Numbered from the stretch's first letter, positions 47,187 to 56,783 are shown. The stretch: DNA of 64,000 bases from Corynebacterium poyangense (GCF_014522205.1 NZ_CP046884.1:2542001-2606000), one strand, 5' to 3'. The notes: a model not told the origin generated them from the sequence alone. Numbers and translations are program-made.

Positions 47187-47633
47187 ATGAATTGGTTCCT
47201 CGGCATTCTCTTTCTCATCCTTGGCGTAGCCCAGGTGACTTTCGGTTTCCTCGCCTGGAAACGTAAGCTCCCCGGTAATAAATTCTTCGGCTTAAGGGTT
47301 CCTGAGGTCCGTAAATCCAAAGAAATCTGGGACTCCGCCCACGCCATTGCAGGACCCGTGTGGCTCTGCGGCGGTCTCACCCTCCTCTTCGCCTCCGTAA
47401 TTGCTTTCCTTGCCTACGGCTGGCTCTGGTTGCTGACTGCGGCGACTGTTCTTATTGCCTTAGCTAGCCTTGGTTTAGGCGCCAATGTCGGTGCACGCAC
47501 TGCCGTAGTGATGGATCAAGACATGGTCGACGAAGATTCATCATGTTGCTCTTCACCAGGTTCATCCGCCCCCGCATCCTCCCCTAAGGTTGACCTGGAT
47601 GCTGTTCGCAAAGCCGCCCAGGCCCAGGACTAA
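47187..47633 (+). CDS. SdpI family membrane protein
   Basis: 148 residues. It has three hydrophobic segments, and the SdpI-type loop KLPGNKFFGLRVPEVRKSKEIWDSAHAIAG after the first. The tail is Ser/Pro-rich with two Cys. B. subtilis SdpI gives immunity to a toxin, but most family members have unknown jobs. It lies just before the trp leader; a link to Trp metabolism is not shown. Confidence 0.78.
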   Translation: MNWFLGILFLILGVAQVTFGFLAWKRKLPGNKFFGLRVPEVRKSKEIWDSAHAIAGPVWLCGGLTLLFASVIAFLAYGWLWLLTAATVLIALASLGLGANVGARTAVVMDQDMVDEDSSCCSSPGSSAPASSPKVDLDAVRKAAQAQD

Positions 47634-47689
47634 TTGCTCATGAGATGCGGTTTCATCTACCCGCATCTACCCCCAAACCCCGCTTCTTG

Positions 47690-47718
47690 TTGCACCATCC
47701 TCCCCATCCCGGTAAGTT
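47690..47718 (+). promoter_or_regulatory. trp operon promoter
   Basis: TTGCAC (47690-47695), 17 bases, then TAAGTT (47713-47718). The expected start falls just upstream of the leader peptide ATG at 47727. Confidence 0.55.
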
Positions 47719-47726
47719 TCCATACT

Positions 47727-47786
47727 ATGAACGACCTATTCCAAATCATGGACAACACATGTTTGTGGTGGTGGCGCGCATCATAG
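47727..47786 (+). CDS. trpL: trp leader peptide
   Basis: 19 codons, MNDLFQIMDN then TCLWWWRAS, with three tandem Trp codons near the end. Ribosome stalling at these codons when charged tRNA-Trp is scarce would let transcription pass the downstream terminator. It is too short for normal ORF calls. No clear ribosome site precedes it, and the promoter spacing suggests a near-leaderless mRNA. Confidence 0.88.
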   Translation: MNDLFQIMDNTCLWWWRAS

Positions 47787-47829
47787 CGGGCCATATTTTC
47801 GTCGTTCCCACTCAGCTACACAGGCGTCA

Positions 47830-47872
47830 GGGTCCGCAAGCTTCTCCAGAAGCACACCGCGGGCCCTTTTTT
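47830..47872 (+). terminator. trp attenuator terminator
   Basis: Outer arms GGGTCCGC (47830-47837) and GCGGGCCC (47859-47866) pair with one G-U. An inner perfect GCTTCT/AGAAGC stem extends the hairpin, and six T follow (47867-47872). It lies between trpL and trpE. AGCGGGCC near 47785-47792, just after the Trp codons, resembles the 3' arm and may take part in alternative pairing. Confidence 0.85.
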
Positions 47873-47933
47873 GGTACCGGAAGGGCCCCAACCTCACCGC
47901 CCTCAGCACTATAGAAAGGCTCACCTACCGGTA

Positions 47934-49541
47934 ATGACTCACCTCCATCAAGAAAAACCTCCAGCACTAGAGGTCATTCGACGCAGCATCCCTTATCAAG
48001 AAGAGGCTTCCGCATTATTCGAACGGCTCGGCGGGGTCTCGGCAACTGATTCGGTGTTATTGGAAAGCGCGGATATTACCACCCACTCCGGTATTACCTC
48101 GGTCATGGTGTTATCCGCATCTCTACGGCTAAGTTGCTTCGGCCAAAAAGTCTATGTTCAAGCTCTAAGTCCGTCGGGCGCGGCCTTATTGGCTCAGCTC
48201 ACGTCTCAGCTCCAGGACTATCAATGTGCCACTACCTTGCCGGACACTAGTGCGTTCCATTTCCCGATATCACATGCCGCCGATGAGCGAGAACGTCTCA
48301 AAGCAATCAGCACTATGGCACCACTCCGACAGCTTCAATTCCATTCCGGTATTCAAGACAGCAGCGGCACCATGCCATTTTTAGCCGGCGGATGGGCTTT
48401 CGACTATCTAGCTACTTTCGAGTCACTTCCCGAAGTAGCGGAATCTAGCAATACCTATCCGGATTACCAATACATCATGGCTGAGGTTCTTCTGGAGATT
48501 AATCACCAGGAGCACACTGCACAGTTAACGGCGGTGGCCACGGCTGATGATCTTGATCGCATACAGGAACAACTGGACGCTATTGAAGAGATTTGTAGCA
48601 CTGCTCCGGCTCCTCGGGAATGTTTCACGGGAAACATGAATCCATCCCCACTCCATGTCCATGCAAGTATTGCGGATGAGCCTTTCCGCTCCATCGTGGA
48701 AGATTTACAGCAGGAAATTGAGCGGGGAGAGGTCTATCAAATCCTTCCGGCCCGCAATTTCCACACGGATTGTCCTGACGCCTTCGCCGCCTATAAAGAA
48801 CTGCGTCGAACTAATCCAAGTCCCTACATGTTCTATATTCGCGGCAGTTCTTCCTTAGAACAGCATCACCCCTACGAACTTTTTGGCGCCTCTCCGGAAT
48901 CTAATCTTAAGTTCACCGCCGCAAACCGTGAGGTTCAGCTTTATCCCGTAGCTGGGACCCGCCCCCGCGGCCTCAACCCCGATGGCACAGTTAACCATGA
49001 ACTAGATATTCGCGCCGAATTGTATATGCGCACTGATGCCAAAGAGCTCGCCGAACACATCATGCTAGTAGACCTAGCTCGGAATGATTTAGCGAGAGTA
49101 GCCCTCCCAGCTACTCGAAAGGTAGCTGATTTACTTCACGTAGATCGGTATTCCCGGGTCATGCATCTAGTCTCCCGGGTAGTAGCAACGTTGGACCCAG
49201 AGTTCGACGCCCTGGATGCTTATCGCGCATGTATGAATATGGGGACGTTAACCGGCGCGCCCAAGTTACGGGCCGCAGAATTGATCCGATCAGTAGAAGG
49301 GCAGCGTCGTGGTAGTTATGGCGGTGCTGTGGGCTACCTCCGCGGCAATGGAGATATGGACAACTGTATTGTGATCCGGTCAGCCTATGTCCAGGACGGA
49401 AAAGCGAATGTTCAAGCTGGTTGTGGGGTAGTCCGTGACTCTCGTCCCCAAGCTGAGGCCGATGAAACTTTGCACAAAGCTTACGCCGTTCTTCACGCCA
49501 TAGCGCTGGCAACCGGCCGTCCATTAGAGGTGATCCGATGA
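47934..49541 (+). CDS. trpE: Anthranilate synthase component I
   Basis: Forms anthranilate from chorismate with ammonia from TrpG. 535 residues. The Trp feedback motif LLES is at about 42-45, and the chorismate-binding C-terminal domain shows LFGASPESNLKF, PVAGTRPRG and TLTGAPKLRAAELI. ATG at 47934 has AGAAAGG somewhat far upstream; the in-frame extension to 47871 overlaps the attenuator and is rejected. A degenerate parS lies inside. The stop overlaps trpG by 4 bases. Confidence 0.95.
   Translation: MTHLHQEKPPALEVIRRSIPYQEEASALFERLGGVSATDSVLLESADITTHSGITSVMVLSASLRLSCFGQKVYVQALSPSGAALLAQLTSQLQDYQCATTLPDTSAFHFPISHAADERERLKAISTMAPLRQLQFHSGIQDSSGTMPFLAGGWAFDYLATFESLPEVAESSNTYPDYQYIMAEVLLEINHQEHTAQLTAVATADDLDRIQEQLDAIEEICSTAPAPRECFTGNMNPSPLHVHASIADEPFRSIVEDLQQEIERGEVYQILPARNFHTDCPDAFAAYKELRRTNPSPYMFYIRGSSSLEQHHPYELFGASPESNLKFTAANREVQLYPVAGTRPRGLNPDGTVNHELDIRAELYMRTDAKELAEHIMLVDLARNDLARVALPATRKVADLLHVDRYSRVMHLVSRVVATLDPEFDALDAYRACMNMGTLTGAPKLRAAELIRSVEGQRRGSYGGAVGYLRGNGDMDNCIVIRSAYVQDGKANVQAGCGVVRDSRPQAEADETLHKAYAVLHAIALATGRPLEVIR
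48621..48636. other. parS-like site 5 (degenerate)
   Basis: TGTTTCACGGGAAACA: one central difference from the parS 16-mer, within trpE. The central CpG-flanking T is lost, so ParB binding may be weak. Confidence 0.45.
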
Positions 49542-50212
49542 GTAACGCTCGCATTATTCTGATTGATAACCGCGATTCCTTCGTCTACAACTTGGTAGAC
49601 GCCTTTGCTACAACGGGTCGCGAATGCACAGTTTTCCGCAATAACGTCGACCCTTCGACGGTCCTGGAACACCATCCCGACGTGATCTGTTTATCTCCAG
49701 GTCCTGGCCATCCCACCGAAGCGGGAAATCTCATGGCTATTCTCGATGCCGCCCTTCGGGCGTCGGGCCCCCATAATCAGGGAATACCTGTTCTGGGTAT
49801 CTGCCTTGGTTTCCAGGCACTTTTGGAGCATTATGGCGGTCACGTCGCACCGTGCGGGGCAGTACATGGAATCGCTGAGAATATGACCCTCACCTCCGCA
49901 GGAAGCTCTCACCGCATTTTTGAGGGTCTCACCCTGGATCGGGATCCCGAGCACCCAGAAAAGCCTGGGCAGCTTGTCCCGGTAGCTCGCTATCACTCTT
50001 TAGGATGCACCAACCCTCCAGCCGGTTTAGAAAATCTAGCGACTATTGATACACCTCATGGTGCAGTCAGTATGGCTGCAGAAACGGTTCAACGCCAAGG
50101 GCCAGGTCATGCTCTGGGGCTTCAATTTCATCCCGAGAGTGTCTTGAGCCCCTCGGGGCCCCTGATCCTACAAAGAAGTATTGATTATCTCCTCCGCACG
50201 CATCAGAGCTAA
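49538..50212 (+). CDS. trpG: Anthranilate synthase component II (glutamine amidotransferase)
   Basis: 224-residue class I amidotransferase supplying ammonia to TrpE. It has NRDSFVYNLVD at the start, the nucleophile in GICLGFQ, and the His-Glu of LQFHPES. It is not fused to TrpD. The ATG overlaps trpE (ATGA). Confidence 0.95.
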   Translation: MSNARIILIDNRDSFVYNLVDAFATTGRECTVFRNNVDPSTVLEHHPDVICLSPGPGHPTEAGNLMAILDAALRASGPHNQGIPVLGICLGFQALLEHYGGHVAPCGAVHGIAENMTLTSAGSSHRIFEGLTLDRDPEHPEKPGQLVPVARYHSLGCTNPPAGLENLATIDTPHGAVSMAAETVQRQGPGHALGLQFHPESVLSPSGPLILQRSIDYLLRTHQS

Positions 50213-50223
50213 GGATTCTTCCG

Positions 50224-51252
50224 ATGACGAACTCTTCCACAGTTGATGGCTTAATTGCTTACTTAGATAATCCGCACCCGACGGTCGAGGAAGCTGTTGA
50301 TGTCTTTACCCCGCTCACGGTGGGGGAATACGACGATATCCACATTGCAGCTTTGCTCTGCACGATCCGAACTCGTGGTGAAACCTTTGCTGATCTAGCC
50401 GGGGCTGCGCAAGCTTTCCTCGCTGCTGGTCGAACCTTCCCGATCACCGGGAAGGGACTCCTAGATACAGCGGGTACCGGGGGAGACCATGCGAATCTCA
50501 TTAATATCACCACCGGCGCTTCCCTCGTTGCCGCAGCGGGTGGATGCAAATTGGTGAAGGTGGGTAACCGTTCCGTGTCCTCACAGTCTGGTTCTGCCGA
50601 TGTTCTCGAAGCAATGAACATTCCCCTAGATTTGGACCCGGATCGTGCTGTTCGTCAATTCAAGGCCTCTAATTTCACTTTCTTGTTTGCTCCGGCCTAT
50701 AACCCCGCGGTAGCTCATGTCCAACCCGTTCGTCGAGCTCTGAAAATCCCCACGATCTTCAATACTCTTGGACCGGTATTGTCTCCTGCCCGACCGGAAT
50801 TTCAAATCATGGGAGTAGCTAATCCCCAGACCGGGAGAATGATTACTGAGGTTTTCCGAGAATTAGGTCGCAGCCGCGCTTTGGTCATCCACGGGGCCGG
50901 CACCGATGAGCTTGCTGTCTGGGGAGATTCCCAAGTCTGGGAATTATCTCCTGACGGAGAAATCAAGGAATACCTGGTAACTCCGGATGATTTAGGGGTA
51001 AAACGTCATCATCTTTCCGATCTCAAAGGCGGCGACGCTCAACAAAACGCAGCCCACCTCTATGCAGCCTTTGATGGCACCGGACCAGAAGCGCATCGCG
51101 ATGCTTTGGCCGTGAGCGCCGGAGCTATGTTCTATCTCAACTCTATGGTGGATGATTTTGCTTCTGGCACCGCCATGGCCCAGAAGCTTATGGCCGATGG
51201 CACAGTCCGCGACTGGCTTCGTACCCACGAGGAGGCAAATTATGCAGAATAA
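50224..51252 (+). CDS. trpD: Anthranilate phosphoribosyltransferase
   Basis: Joins anthranilate to PRPP. 342 residues. The PRPP-binding glycine motif DTAGTGGDHANLINITT and the VKVGNRSVSSQSGSAD stretch are family marks. It starts 11 bases after trpG. The stop lies 11 bases inside the trpC frame, implying coupling. Confidence 0.95.
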   Translation: MTNSSTVDGLIAYLDNPHPTVEEAVDVFTPLTVGEYDDIHIAALLCTIRTRGETFADLAGAAQAFLAAGRTFPITGKGLLDTAGTGGDHANLINITTGASLVAAAGGCKLVKVGNRSVSSQSGSADVLEAMNIPLDLDPDRAVRQFKASNFTFLFAPAYNPAVAHVQPVRRALKIPTIFNTLGPVLSPARPEFQIMGVANPQTGRMITEVFRELGRSRALVIHGAGTDELAVWGDSQVWELSPDGEIKEYLVTPDDLGVKRHHLSDLKGGDAQQNAAHLYAAFDGTGPEAHRDALAVSAGAMFYLNSMVDDFASGTAMAQKLMADGTVRDWLRTHEEANYAE

Positions 51253-52699
51253 TATTCCCACTGTCTTAGAGGGGATCGTTTCTGCCCGACGCCGCCATCT
51301 ACCGGACATCCGTCAACGGATTAGTCATGTAGACCCGGCAGTATTGCCTCGTTCTCAGCGTTCGCTTTTTCACGCCCTTGGTGGCGGGGATCCTCAAGGG
51401 CGTATCAATCAGAACCGCTACATCATGGAATGCAAGTCTGCATCCCCCTCCCTGGGTTTAATCCGGAAAAATTATTCCCCAGGAGAAATTGCCCGGGTAT
51501 ATTCCCGCTACGCTTCTGCTATTTCGGTCCTGTGCGAACCAGAGAAGTTCGGTGGGGATTATGACCACCTCGCTACTGTTGCAGCGTCCACTCATCTTCC
51601 CGTGCTCTGTAAGGATTTCATCATTGATCCCGTGCAGCTTCACGCAGCACGTTATTTTGGGGCAGATGCTGTTTTGCTTATGCTCTCCGTCCTCGAAGAT
51701 CAAGAGTATCGGGAATTAGCAGCCGAAGCTGACCGCTTAGGGCTTGATGTTCTCACCGAAGTAATCGACGAAGATGAAGTTTCACGTGGAACATCCTTAG
51801 GCGCCAAGATCTTTGGCGTCAATCACCGTAATCTGCACGATCTCAGCATCGACCTTAGCCGTTCATCGCGTTTGGCACGCCATATTCCTCCGGATGCCGT
51901 GCTGGTTTCGGAATCTGGGATTCAAGACCACCACACTATCCGGAAACTCGGTGGTCATTCTCATGCCTTCCTCGTGGGTTCCCAGTTAACGAGCCAGCCC
52001 GATATTGACCGAGCTGCTCGCTCCTTGGTCTTTGGCACCCATAAGGTCTGCGGGTTGCAAACACCCAGTGCGGCCCAAGTTGCCCGAGCCTGCGGAGCCA
52101 TCTATGGTGGTCTCATTTTTGAACCAAGCTCTCCCCGCAATGTTTCACGTGAAACAGCCGAAAAAATTATAAGCGCCGAGCCTGGTTTGGAATATGTGGC
52201 GGTGTCTCGTCGAGAGTCCAGGTGGTCAGAACTCACATTCGACGGTATCTCGGTCCTGCAACTTCACACCCCACTTCATCGCTCAGTGGCTGAAGAACTG
52301 GAATTCCTCAACCGCGTCCGGGAAGACGTCGGACCGCACATCCGACTGTGGAGAGCAATATCAATGACTGAACCCCATAGTGCAGACATTGCCCGAGAAC
52401 TGTCTCGCTGCCAAGACATAGAACTGCTAGTTTTGGATTCCCAGCACGGGGGAAGTGGCCAAACCTTTAATTGGTCTTCTATTCCTCAGGAGATCCTGGC
52501 GAAATCACTTCTAGCTGGAGGTATCAACGAAGATAACCTCACCGCAGCTTTAGCCGTAGGATCTGCGGGTATCGACATAAACTCCGGCGTAGAGTACCCC
52601 GTCTCTTCCGGCACGTGGGCACATCATAAAGACGCAGCTGCCCTCCACCGCATATTTAGCATTATTCACAATGATTTCGAGGCTAAAGATGACAACTAA
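51242..52699 (+). CDS. trpC: Bifunctional indole-3-glycerol-phosphate synthase / phosphoribosylanthranilate isomerase
   Basis: Catalyses the two middle steps of Trp synthesis in one 485-residue chain. The N-terminal IGPS domain (about 1-255) has [26 protein letters not shown] and FGVNHRNL. The C-terminal PRAI domain (about 260-485) has KVCGL and [12 protein letters not shown]. Start at 51242 overlaps trpD by 11 bases. Two parS-type sites are embedded, read as EVSRGT and NVSRET. It overlaps trpB by 11 bases. Confidence 0.95.
   Translation: MQNNIPTVLEGIVSARRRHLPDIRQRISHVDPAVLPRSQRSLFHALGGGDPQGRINQNRYIMECKSASPSLGLIRKNYSPGEIARVYSRYASAISVLCEPEKFGGDYDHLATVAASTHLPVLCKDFIIDPVQLHAARYFGADAVLLMLSVLEDQEYRELAAEADRLGLDVLTEVIDEDEVSRGTSLGAKIFGVNHRNLHDLSIDLSRSSRLARHIPPDAVLVSESGIQDHHTIRKLGGHSHAFLVGSQLTSQPDIDRAARSLVFGTHKVCGLQTPSAAQVARACGAIYGGLIFEPSSPRNVSRETAEKIISAEPGLEYVAVSRRESRWSELTFDGISVLQLHTPLHRSVAEELEFLNRVREDVGPHIRLWRAISMTEPHSADIARELSRCQDIELLVLDSQHGGSGQTFNWSSIPQEILAKSLLAGGINEDNLTAALAVGSAGIDINSGVEYPVSSGTWAHHKDAAALHRIFSIIHNDFEAKDDN
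51778..51793. other. parS-like site 6 (degenerate)
   Basis: AGTTTCACGTGGAACA: two differences from the parS 16-mer, within trpC. Confidence 0.5.
52141..52156. other. parS site 7 (perfect)
   Basis: TGTTTCACGTGAAACA: a perfect 16-bp palindrome identical to parS, within the PRAI half of trpC. Confidence 0.88.
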
Positions 52700-53975
52700 T
52701 TTCGATGAACAATCCGTTCTTCCCGCTGGTCCCGTACAGGAAGGAAAACTCACGCTACTTCCTGCTTACTTTGGAGAATTTGGAGGGCAATTTGTACCGG
52801 AATCCTTGATTCCTGCCCTCGACCAGCTAGAGCAAGCGTTTGTAGACGCCACTCATGATCCAGAATTCCAGGCTGAATTTGCCCGCTATATGCGAGATTA
52901 TCTCGGGCGGCCTACACCCATTACAGAGTGTCAAAATCTTCCGGCGGCAGGTAAGGGGAAAGGTTATGCTCGGATTTTCCTCAAACGAGAAGACCTAGTT
53001 CACGGCGGTGCCCATAAAACTAATCAGGTCATTGGCCAAGCACTACTTGCCAAAAGAATGGGGAAAACCCGGATTATTGCGGAAACAGGTGCCGGCCAAC
53101 ATGGTACTGCCACGGCCTTAGCTTGCTCCTTGCTGGGGCTTGAATGCGTCATCTACATGGGTGCTGAAGATGTCGAGCGTCAGCAGCCAAATGTGTACCG
53201 GATGGAACTCATGGGCGCGAAGGTCATTCCCGTAGACTCCGGGTCAGGAACTCTGAAGGATGCCGTCAATGAGGCTCTTCGAGATTGGACTGCTACCTTC
53301 CATGAGTCCCATTACCTCCTCGGTACGGCTGCTGGCCCTCATCCATTCCCCACCATTGTCCGGGAATTTCACCGCGTTATTTCGCGTGAAGCGCGGCGCC
53401 AAATGATAGAGAGAATCGGAGAATTGCCCGACGTCGTGGTGGCTTGCGTCGGCGGCGGCTCCAATGCCATCGGCATGTTTGCTGATTTCATTGAGGATGA
53501 CTCCGTGGAATTAGTAGGAACGGAACCCGGGGGCGAGGGGATGGATACTGGCCGCCACGGCGCTACCATCTCCAATGGTTCCATCGGCATTCTCCACGGT
53601 GCTCGCAGCTATTTAATGCGGAATACCGATGGGCAAGTAGAGGAGTCTTATTCTATTTCAGCAGGCTTGGATTATCCGGGTGTTGGTCCACAACACGCAT
53701 ATCTCCATCAATCCGGCCGAGCAAAATATGTGGCCATCAGTGATGCGGAGGCCTTAGAAGCTTTCCAGCTTCTGTCCTTAAAGGAAGGAATAATTCCCGC
53801 CTTGGAGTCTAGCCACGCCTTAGCTTACGCGCTCAAACGGGCGCGATCTGCCGAAGAAGAATCGAAGAAGATCACGATTTTGGTTTCCTTATCTGGCCGC
53901 GGCGATAAAGATATCGCTCATGTGCGTCGGACCTTAGAGGACAACCCCGAACTCCGCATCAAGGAGGAACAATAA
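52689..53975 (+). CDS. trpB: Tryptophan synthase beta subunit
   Basis: PLP enzyme that joins indole with serine. 428 residues. PLP lysine is in HGGAHKTNQ, and the phosphate loop is GGGSNAIG. I chose ATG at 52689, overlapping trpC by 11 bases with GAGGCTAAAG upstream; the frame to 52671 is open but unsupported. AAGGAGG near its 3' end serves trpA. Confidence 0.96.
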   Translation: MTTNFDEQSVLPAGPVQEGKLTLLPAYFGEFGGQFVPESLIPALDQLEQAFVDATHDPEFQAEFARYMRDYLGRPTPITECQNLPAAGKGKGYARIFLKREDLVHGGAHKTNQVIGQALLAKRMGKTRIIAETGAGQHGTATALACSLLGLECVIYMGAEDVERQQPNVYRMELMGAKVIPVDSGSGTLKDAVNEALRDWTATFHESHYLLGTAAGPHPFPTIVREFHRVISREARRQMIERIGELPDVVVACVGGGSNAIGMFADFIEDDSVELVGTEPGGEGMDTGRHGATISNGSIGILHGARSYLMRNTDGQVEESYSISAGLDYPGVGPQHAYLHQSGRAKYVAISDAEALEAFQLLSLKEGIIPALESSHALAYALKRARSAEEESKKITILVSLSGRGDKDIAHVRRTLEDNPELRIKEEQ

Positions 53976-54812
53976 ATGTCACGTTATGACCAGCTCTTTT
54001 CTCATCTACACCGCAAGAATGAGGGCGCATTTGTTCCCTTCCTCATGCTGGGCGACCCAAACCCGGAGATATCAATGGAGATTGTCCGTGCCGTGGTCGA
54101 GGCCGGTGCGGATGCTCTTGAGCTCGGTGTTCCTTTTTCGGATCCCGTCGCTGATGGTCCGACGATTCAAAAGTCACACCTTCGTGCCCTGGATAGTGGG
54201 GTAGTAGTTGATGATGCTCTAGCTCAGATTCGACAGATCCGGGAGGAATTCCCCGAGTTGCCCTTGGGGATGTTGATCTACGGCAATGTTGCTTTTACCC
54301 GCGGCATCGATAGGTTCTATGCAGAATTTGCGGATGCGGGCGCTGACTCAATTCTGCTTCCGGATATTCCGGTGCGGGAGGGTGAGCCCTTTGCCCAAGC
54401 GGCCATCGACGCAGGGATTGATCCTATTTTCATCGCTCCGGCTCAAGCCAGTGAATCTACCTTGGCGGGTGTTGCGGCTCTTTCTCGCGGCTACATTTAT
54501 GCTATTTCTCGCGATGGAGTAACAGGTACCGAACGTGAATCCTCGACAACTGGTCTAGATCAGGTTGTCGAAAATATCCGACGTTTTCATGGGGCGCCTA
54601 TTCTCTTGGGATTTGGCATCTCTGAGCCACAACATGTCCGTGATGCCATCAACGCTGGGGCACAAGGTGCTATCACTGGATCAGCAATCACTCGAATACT
54701 TGAAAAGCATTGTTCTGGCCACCATCCAGAACCCACACAGGTTGAGGATCTTTCGGGCTTATTGGAAGAGTTGCGGGAATATGTTCAGCGAATGAAGGCT
54801 GCCACTAAATAA
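53976..54812 (+). CDS. trpA: Tryptophan synthase alpha subunit
   Basis: Cleaves indole-3-glycerol phosphate and passes indole to TrpB. 278 residues. The catalytic Glu and Asp motifs are visible in ALELGVPFSDPVADGPTIQ and LLPDIPVREG, and the phosphate site is FGISEPQHV. The ATG follows the trpB stop directly, with AAGGAGG nine bases upstream. Last gene of the operon. Confidence 0.96.
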   Translation: MSRYDQLFSHLHRKNEGAFVPFLMLGDPNPEISMEIVRAVVEAGADALELGVPFSDPVADGPTIQKSHLRALDSGVVVDDALAQIRQIREEFPELPLGMLIYGNVAFTRGIDRFYAEFADAGADSILLPDIPVREGEPFAQAAIDAGIDPIFIAPAQASESTLAGVAALSRGYIYAISRDGVTGTERESSTTGLDQVVENIRRFHGAPILLGFGISEPQHVRDAINAGAQGAITGSAITRILEKHCSGHHPEPTQVEDLSGLLEELREYVQRMKAATK

Positions 54813-54831
54813 CGTCAATTGACGTTATTTA
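54806..54831. terminator. Perfect 26-bp palindrome over the trpA stop codon
   Basis: The two 13-base arms (TAAATAACGTCAA and its exact complement) meet without a loop and include the trpA stop. It lacks a T-run, so it could act as an mRNA 3' end stabiliser or a protein site as well as a terminator. Confidence 0.5.
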
Positions 54832-54872
54832 GGCTCTCCCCCAGTATGGAGCTAATGCATCAAAAATGGTAA

Positions 54873-54914
54873 TTTCTTATTTATATTAAGAAATAAAGGG
54901 GTGATCCCTTTATT
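54873..54914 (+). terminator. Tandem hairpins downstream of trpA
   Basis: First hairpin: TTTCTTA (54873-54879) with TAAGAAA (54887-54893). Second: AATAAAGGG (54892-54900) with CCCTTTATT (54906-54914), a 5-base loop and a T-rich 3' arm. The second arm overlaps the first by two bases, so they may compete. Confidence 0.5.
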
Positions 54915-54979
54915 CGCTTTCCATTTATGGGCTAAGCTATTTCTTCCTTGGCGCCTGATCACTTGGCATAATAGACAGT

Positions 54980-55369
54980 ATGACTCAGCAATCCTCACCC
55001 AATTCGCAGCCTTGTTCTCGCAGATTATTCTTAGTTGGGACAGGCACCACCCTCGCTGGGGTTCTCTTAGCAGCCTGCGGGTCAGATAAGTCTCAAGAGC
55101 TCAAATCTAGTGATGTACCGGTCGGAAGTGCCGTGATCATTGGTGACCTCATTGTTGCGCAACCTGAACCAGGTCAATATCGGGCCTATTCGGCGACGTG
55201 CCCCCATCAAGGAGCAAAAATTTCCCAGGTGGAGGGAAACACCGTGCAGTGCCTAGCGCACAACTCCAAGTTCAGCATTAAAGATGGATCTGTCGTCTCT
55301 GGCCCAAGCAAGAAACCATTAAGCGAAGCTACCATCTCGGTCCAGGGGGATAATCTTTCCGTCAGCTAA
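54980..55369 (+). CDS. Exported Rieske [2Fe-2S] lipoprotein
   Basis: 129 residues. The N-terminus has a Tat motif SRRLFL followed by a lipobox LLAAC (Cys33), so it is exported folded and lipid-anchored. The Rieske ligands are complete: C74-P-H76 and C91-x2-H94. It is a stand-alone Rieske domain, far smaller than the QcrA subunit of the bc1 complex. The redox partner is unknown. TAATAGACAGT before the ATG suggests a nearby promoter. Confidence 0.86.
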   Translation: MTQQSSPNSQPCSRRLFLVGTGTTLAGVLLAACGSDKSQELKSSDVPVGSAVIIGDLIVAQPEPGQYRAYSATCPHQGAKISQVEGNTVQCLAHNSKFSIKDGSVVSGPSKKPLSEATISVQGDNLSVS

Positions 55370-55419
55370 CCCCGGGGGTTAACTGCCCCGAGATCTCTAC
55401 TAGTTTTAGACTCAACACC

Positions 55420-56373
55420 ATGGTGTCAAAGCTTAAGAGAATTGATCCTCTCATTCTGCTCATCATCGGGGCAGTTATTCTGGCCATCATTCTTCCCGCC
55501 AGGGGACTATTCGCCAATATTTTCGCCCACGCCACCAGTTTGGGCATTGCGCTCCTTTTCTTCCTATATGGAGCCCGCTTATCCACGCGCGAAGCCCTGA
55601 ACGGTTTAAAGCACTGGCGGCTTCACCTGATAATTCTGAGTTTTACCTTCATTTTCTTCCCGATCCTCGGGCTGCTCCTAAGACCTTTAGAGGCTCTGGT
55701 CGGCACGGATCTTTATCTAGGAATTCTTTTCCTCACCTTGGTGCCCTCTACCGTCCAATCCTCAGTAGCATTTACCTCAATTGCGCGCGGCAATGTCGCC
55801 GGGGCCATCGTCTCAGCATCAGCCTCTAACTTAGCCGGGGTATTCCTTACGCCGCTTCTTGTCATGCTGCTCATGTCTGCTGGCACCGGCATCCATATTG
55901 ATGGTTCCGTCTTCCTCGACATTGCACTTCAACTTCTCCTCCCCTTCATCCTGGGGCAGCTGCTCCGACGCTGGGTAAAGAATTTCGCTGCCAATAAAGC
56001 CACAAAGATCGTGGACCGAGGCTCCATCGCCATGGTGGTCTACTCCGCTTTTTCTTCCGGTGTCGTCGCCGGGATCTGGTCTACCATCTCACTAATACAG
56101 CTTCTTTTCCTGGTGGTACTGTCCATCATCATCGTGGCCTTGATGCTCTATCTCACGAAGATCATTCCAGAAAAATTGGGTTTCTCCAGAGAAGACGTGA
56201 TAGCTATAGAATTCTGCGGGACGAAAAAGTCCTTAGCTACCGGGTTGCCAATGGTTTCAGTTATTTTCGGCGGAACCACCTTAGGATTATTGATCCTCCC
56301 ACTGATGATCTTTCACCAAGTTCAGCTCATGATGTGTTCCTGGCTCGCCGCTAAATACGCCAAGGCCAGCTAA
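55420..56373 (+). CDS. Bile acid:sodium symporter-like transporter (YfeH type)
   Basis: 317 residues with about nine to ten hydrophobic helices. Motifs LFFLYGARLS, the loop TLVPSTVQSSVAFTSIARGN, and EFCGTKKSLATGLPM are those of the SBF-like group that includes E. coli YfeH. The cargo is unknown in this subgroup. It is transcribed alone, 50 bases after the Rieske gene. Confidence 0.86.
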   Translation: MVSKLKRIDPLILLIIGAVILAIILPARGLFANIFAHATSLGIALLFFLYGARLSTREALNGLKHWRLHLIILSFTFIFFPILGLLLRPLEALVGTDLYLGILFLTLVPSTVQSSVAFTSIARGNVAGAIVSASASNLAGVFLTPLLVMLLMSAGTGIHIDGSVFLDIALQLLLPFILGQLLRRWVKNFAANKATKIVDRGSIAMVVYSAFSSGVVAGIWSTISLIQLLFLVVLSIIIVALMLYLTKIIPEKLGFSREDVIAIEFCGTKKSLATGLPMVSVIFGGTTLGLLILPLMIFHQVQLMMCSWLAAKYAKAS

Positions 56374-56462
56374 GCGGGCTAGCTAGGTGGCCGCCAGGGG
56401 AGCGTCGACCTTTAGAATTTGATGGGATACCTATAGCAACCGTGAATGACAAGTTGTAAAGG

Positions 56463-56783
56463 ATGTTTCACGTGAAACAGTTATTGTATGTTCGGCTTGA
56501 TTTTGAGGTTCCTGAGAGCGGGAAAGTCAGTCATGTTGCAGAACTAGAACCCATAGACCACGAACACTGCACTATGGTTCGCATTATCGAGCTCGATCAT
56601 GAGGGGGTTATCCGGGGAGCGGCTCATCAACATGGTTCTCGTGGAATGATGAATCTGCCTCAACAAGTGGTTCCGCACCCTGACACCTATGACCAATTTC
56701 CAGATATTAGTTCTCAGGCTGTCAGTCCCGAAGAATTTCAGGTGCTGTGGCTAGAAGCCTGCTCGACGCTGGGTGAGTTTTAA
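56463..56783 (+). CDS. Small conserved hypothetical protein (tentatively DUF6881-like)
   Basis: 106 residues, acidic, no signal or membrane segment. The N-terminal YVRLDFEVPESGKV and the C-terminal SPEEFQVLWLEA resemble small DUF6881-type proteins, but this is a by-eye impression. Its ATG lies inside a perfect parS site, so the protein starts MFHVKQ. AAAGG precedes the ATG at close distance. Confidence 0.62.
   Translation: MFHVKQLLYVRLDFEVPESGKVSHVAELEPIDHEHCTMVRIIELDHEGVIRGAAHQHGSRGMMNLPQQVVPHPDTYDQFPDISSQAVSPEEFQVLWLEACSTLGEF
56464..56479. other. parS site 8 (perfect), over a start codon
   Basis: TGTTTCACGTGAAACA, identical to parS, covering the T and G of the ATG of the 106-residue protein. 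Confidence 0.88.

Noticed and set aside
47645..47914. Frame of 89 codons between the SdpI-like gene and trpE
   Set aside because: It crosses the trp promoter, leader and attenuator; the leader peptide at 47727 is the real coding element.
53375..53395. Possible parS (TTATTTCGCGTGAAGCG) in trpB
   Set aside because: Too many changes in the central palindrome.
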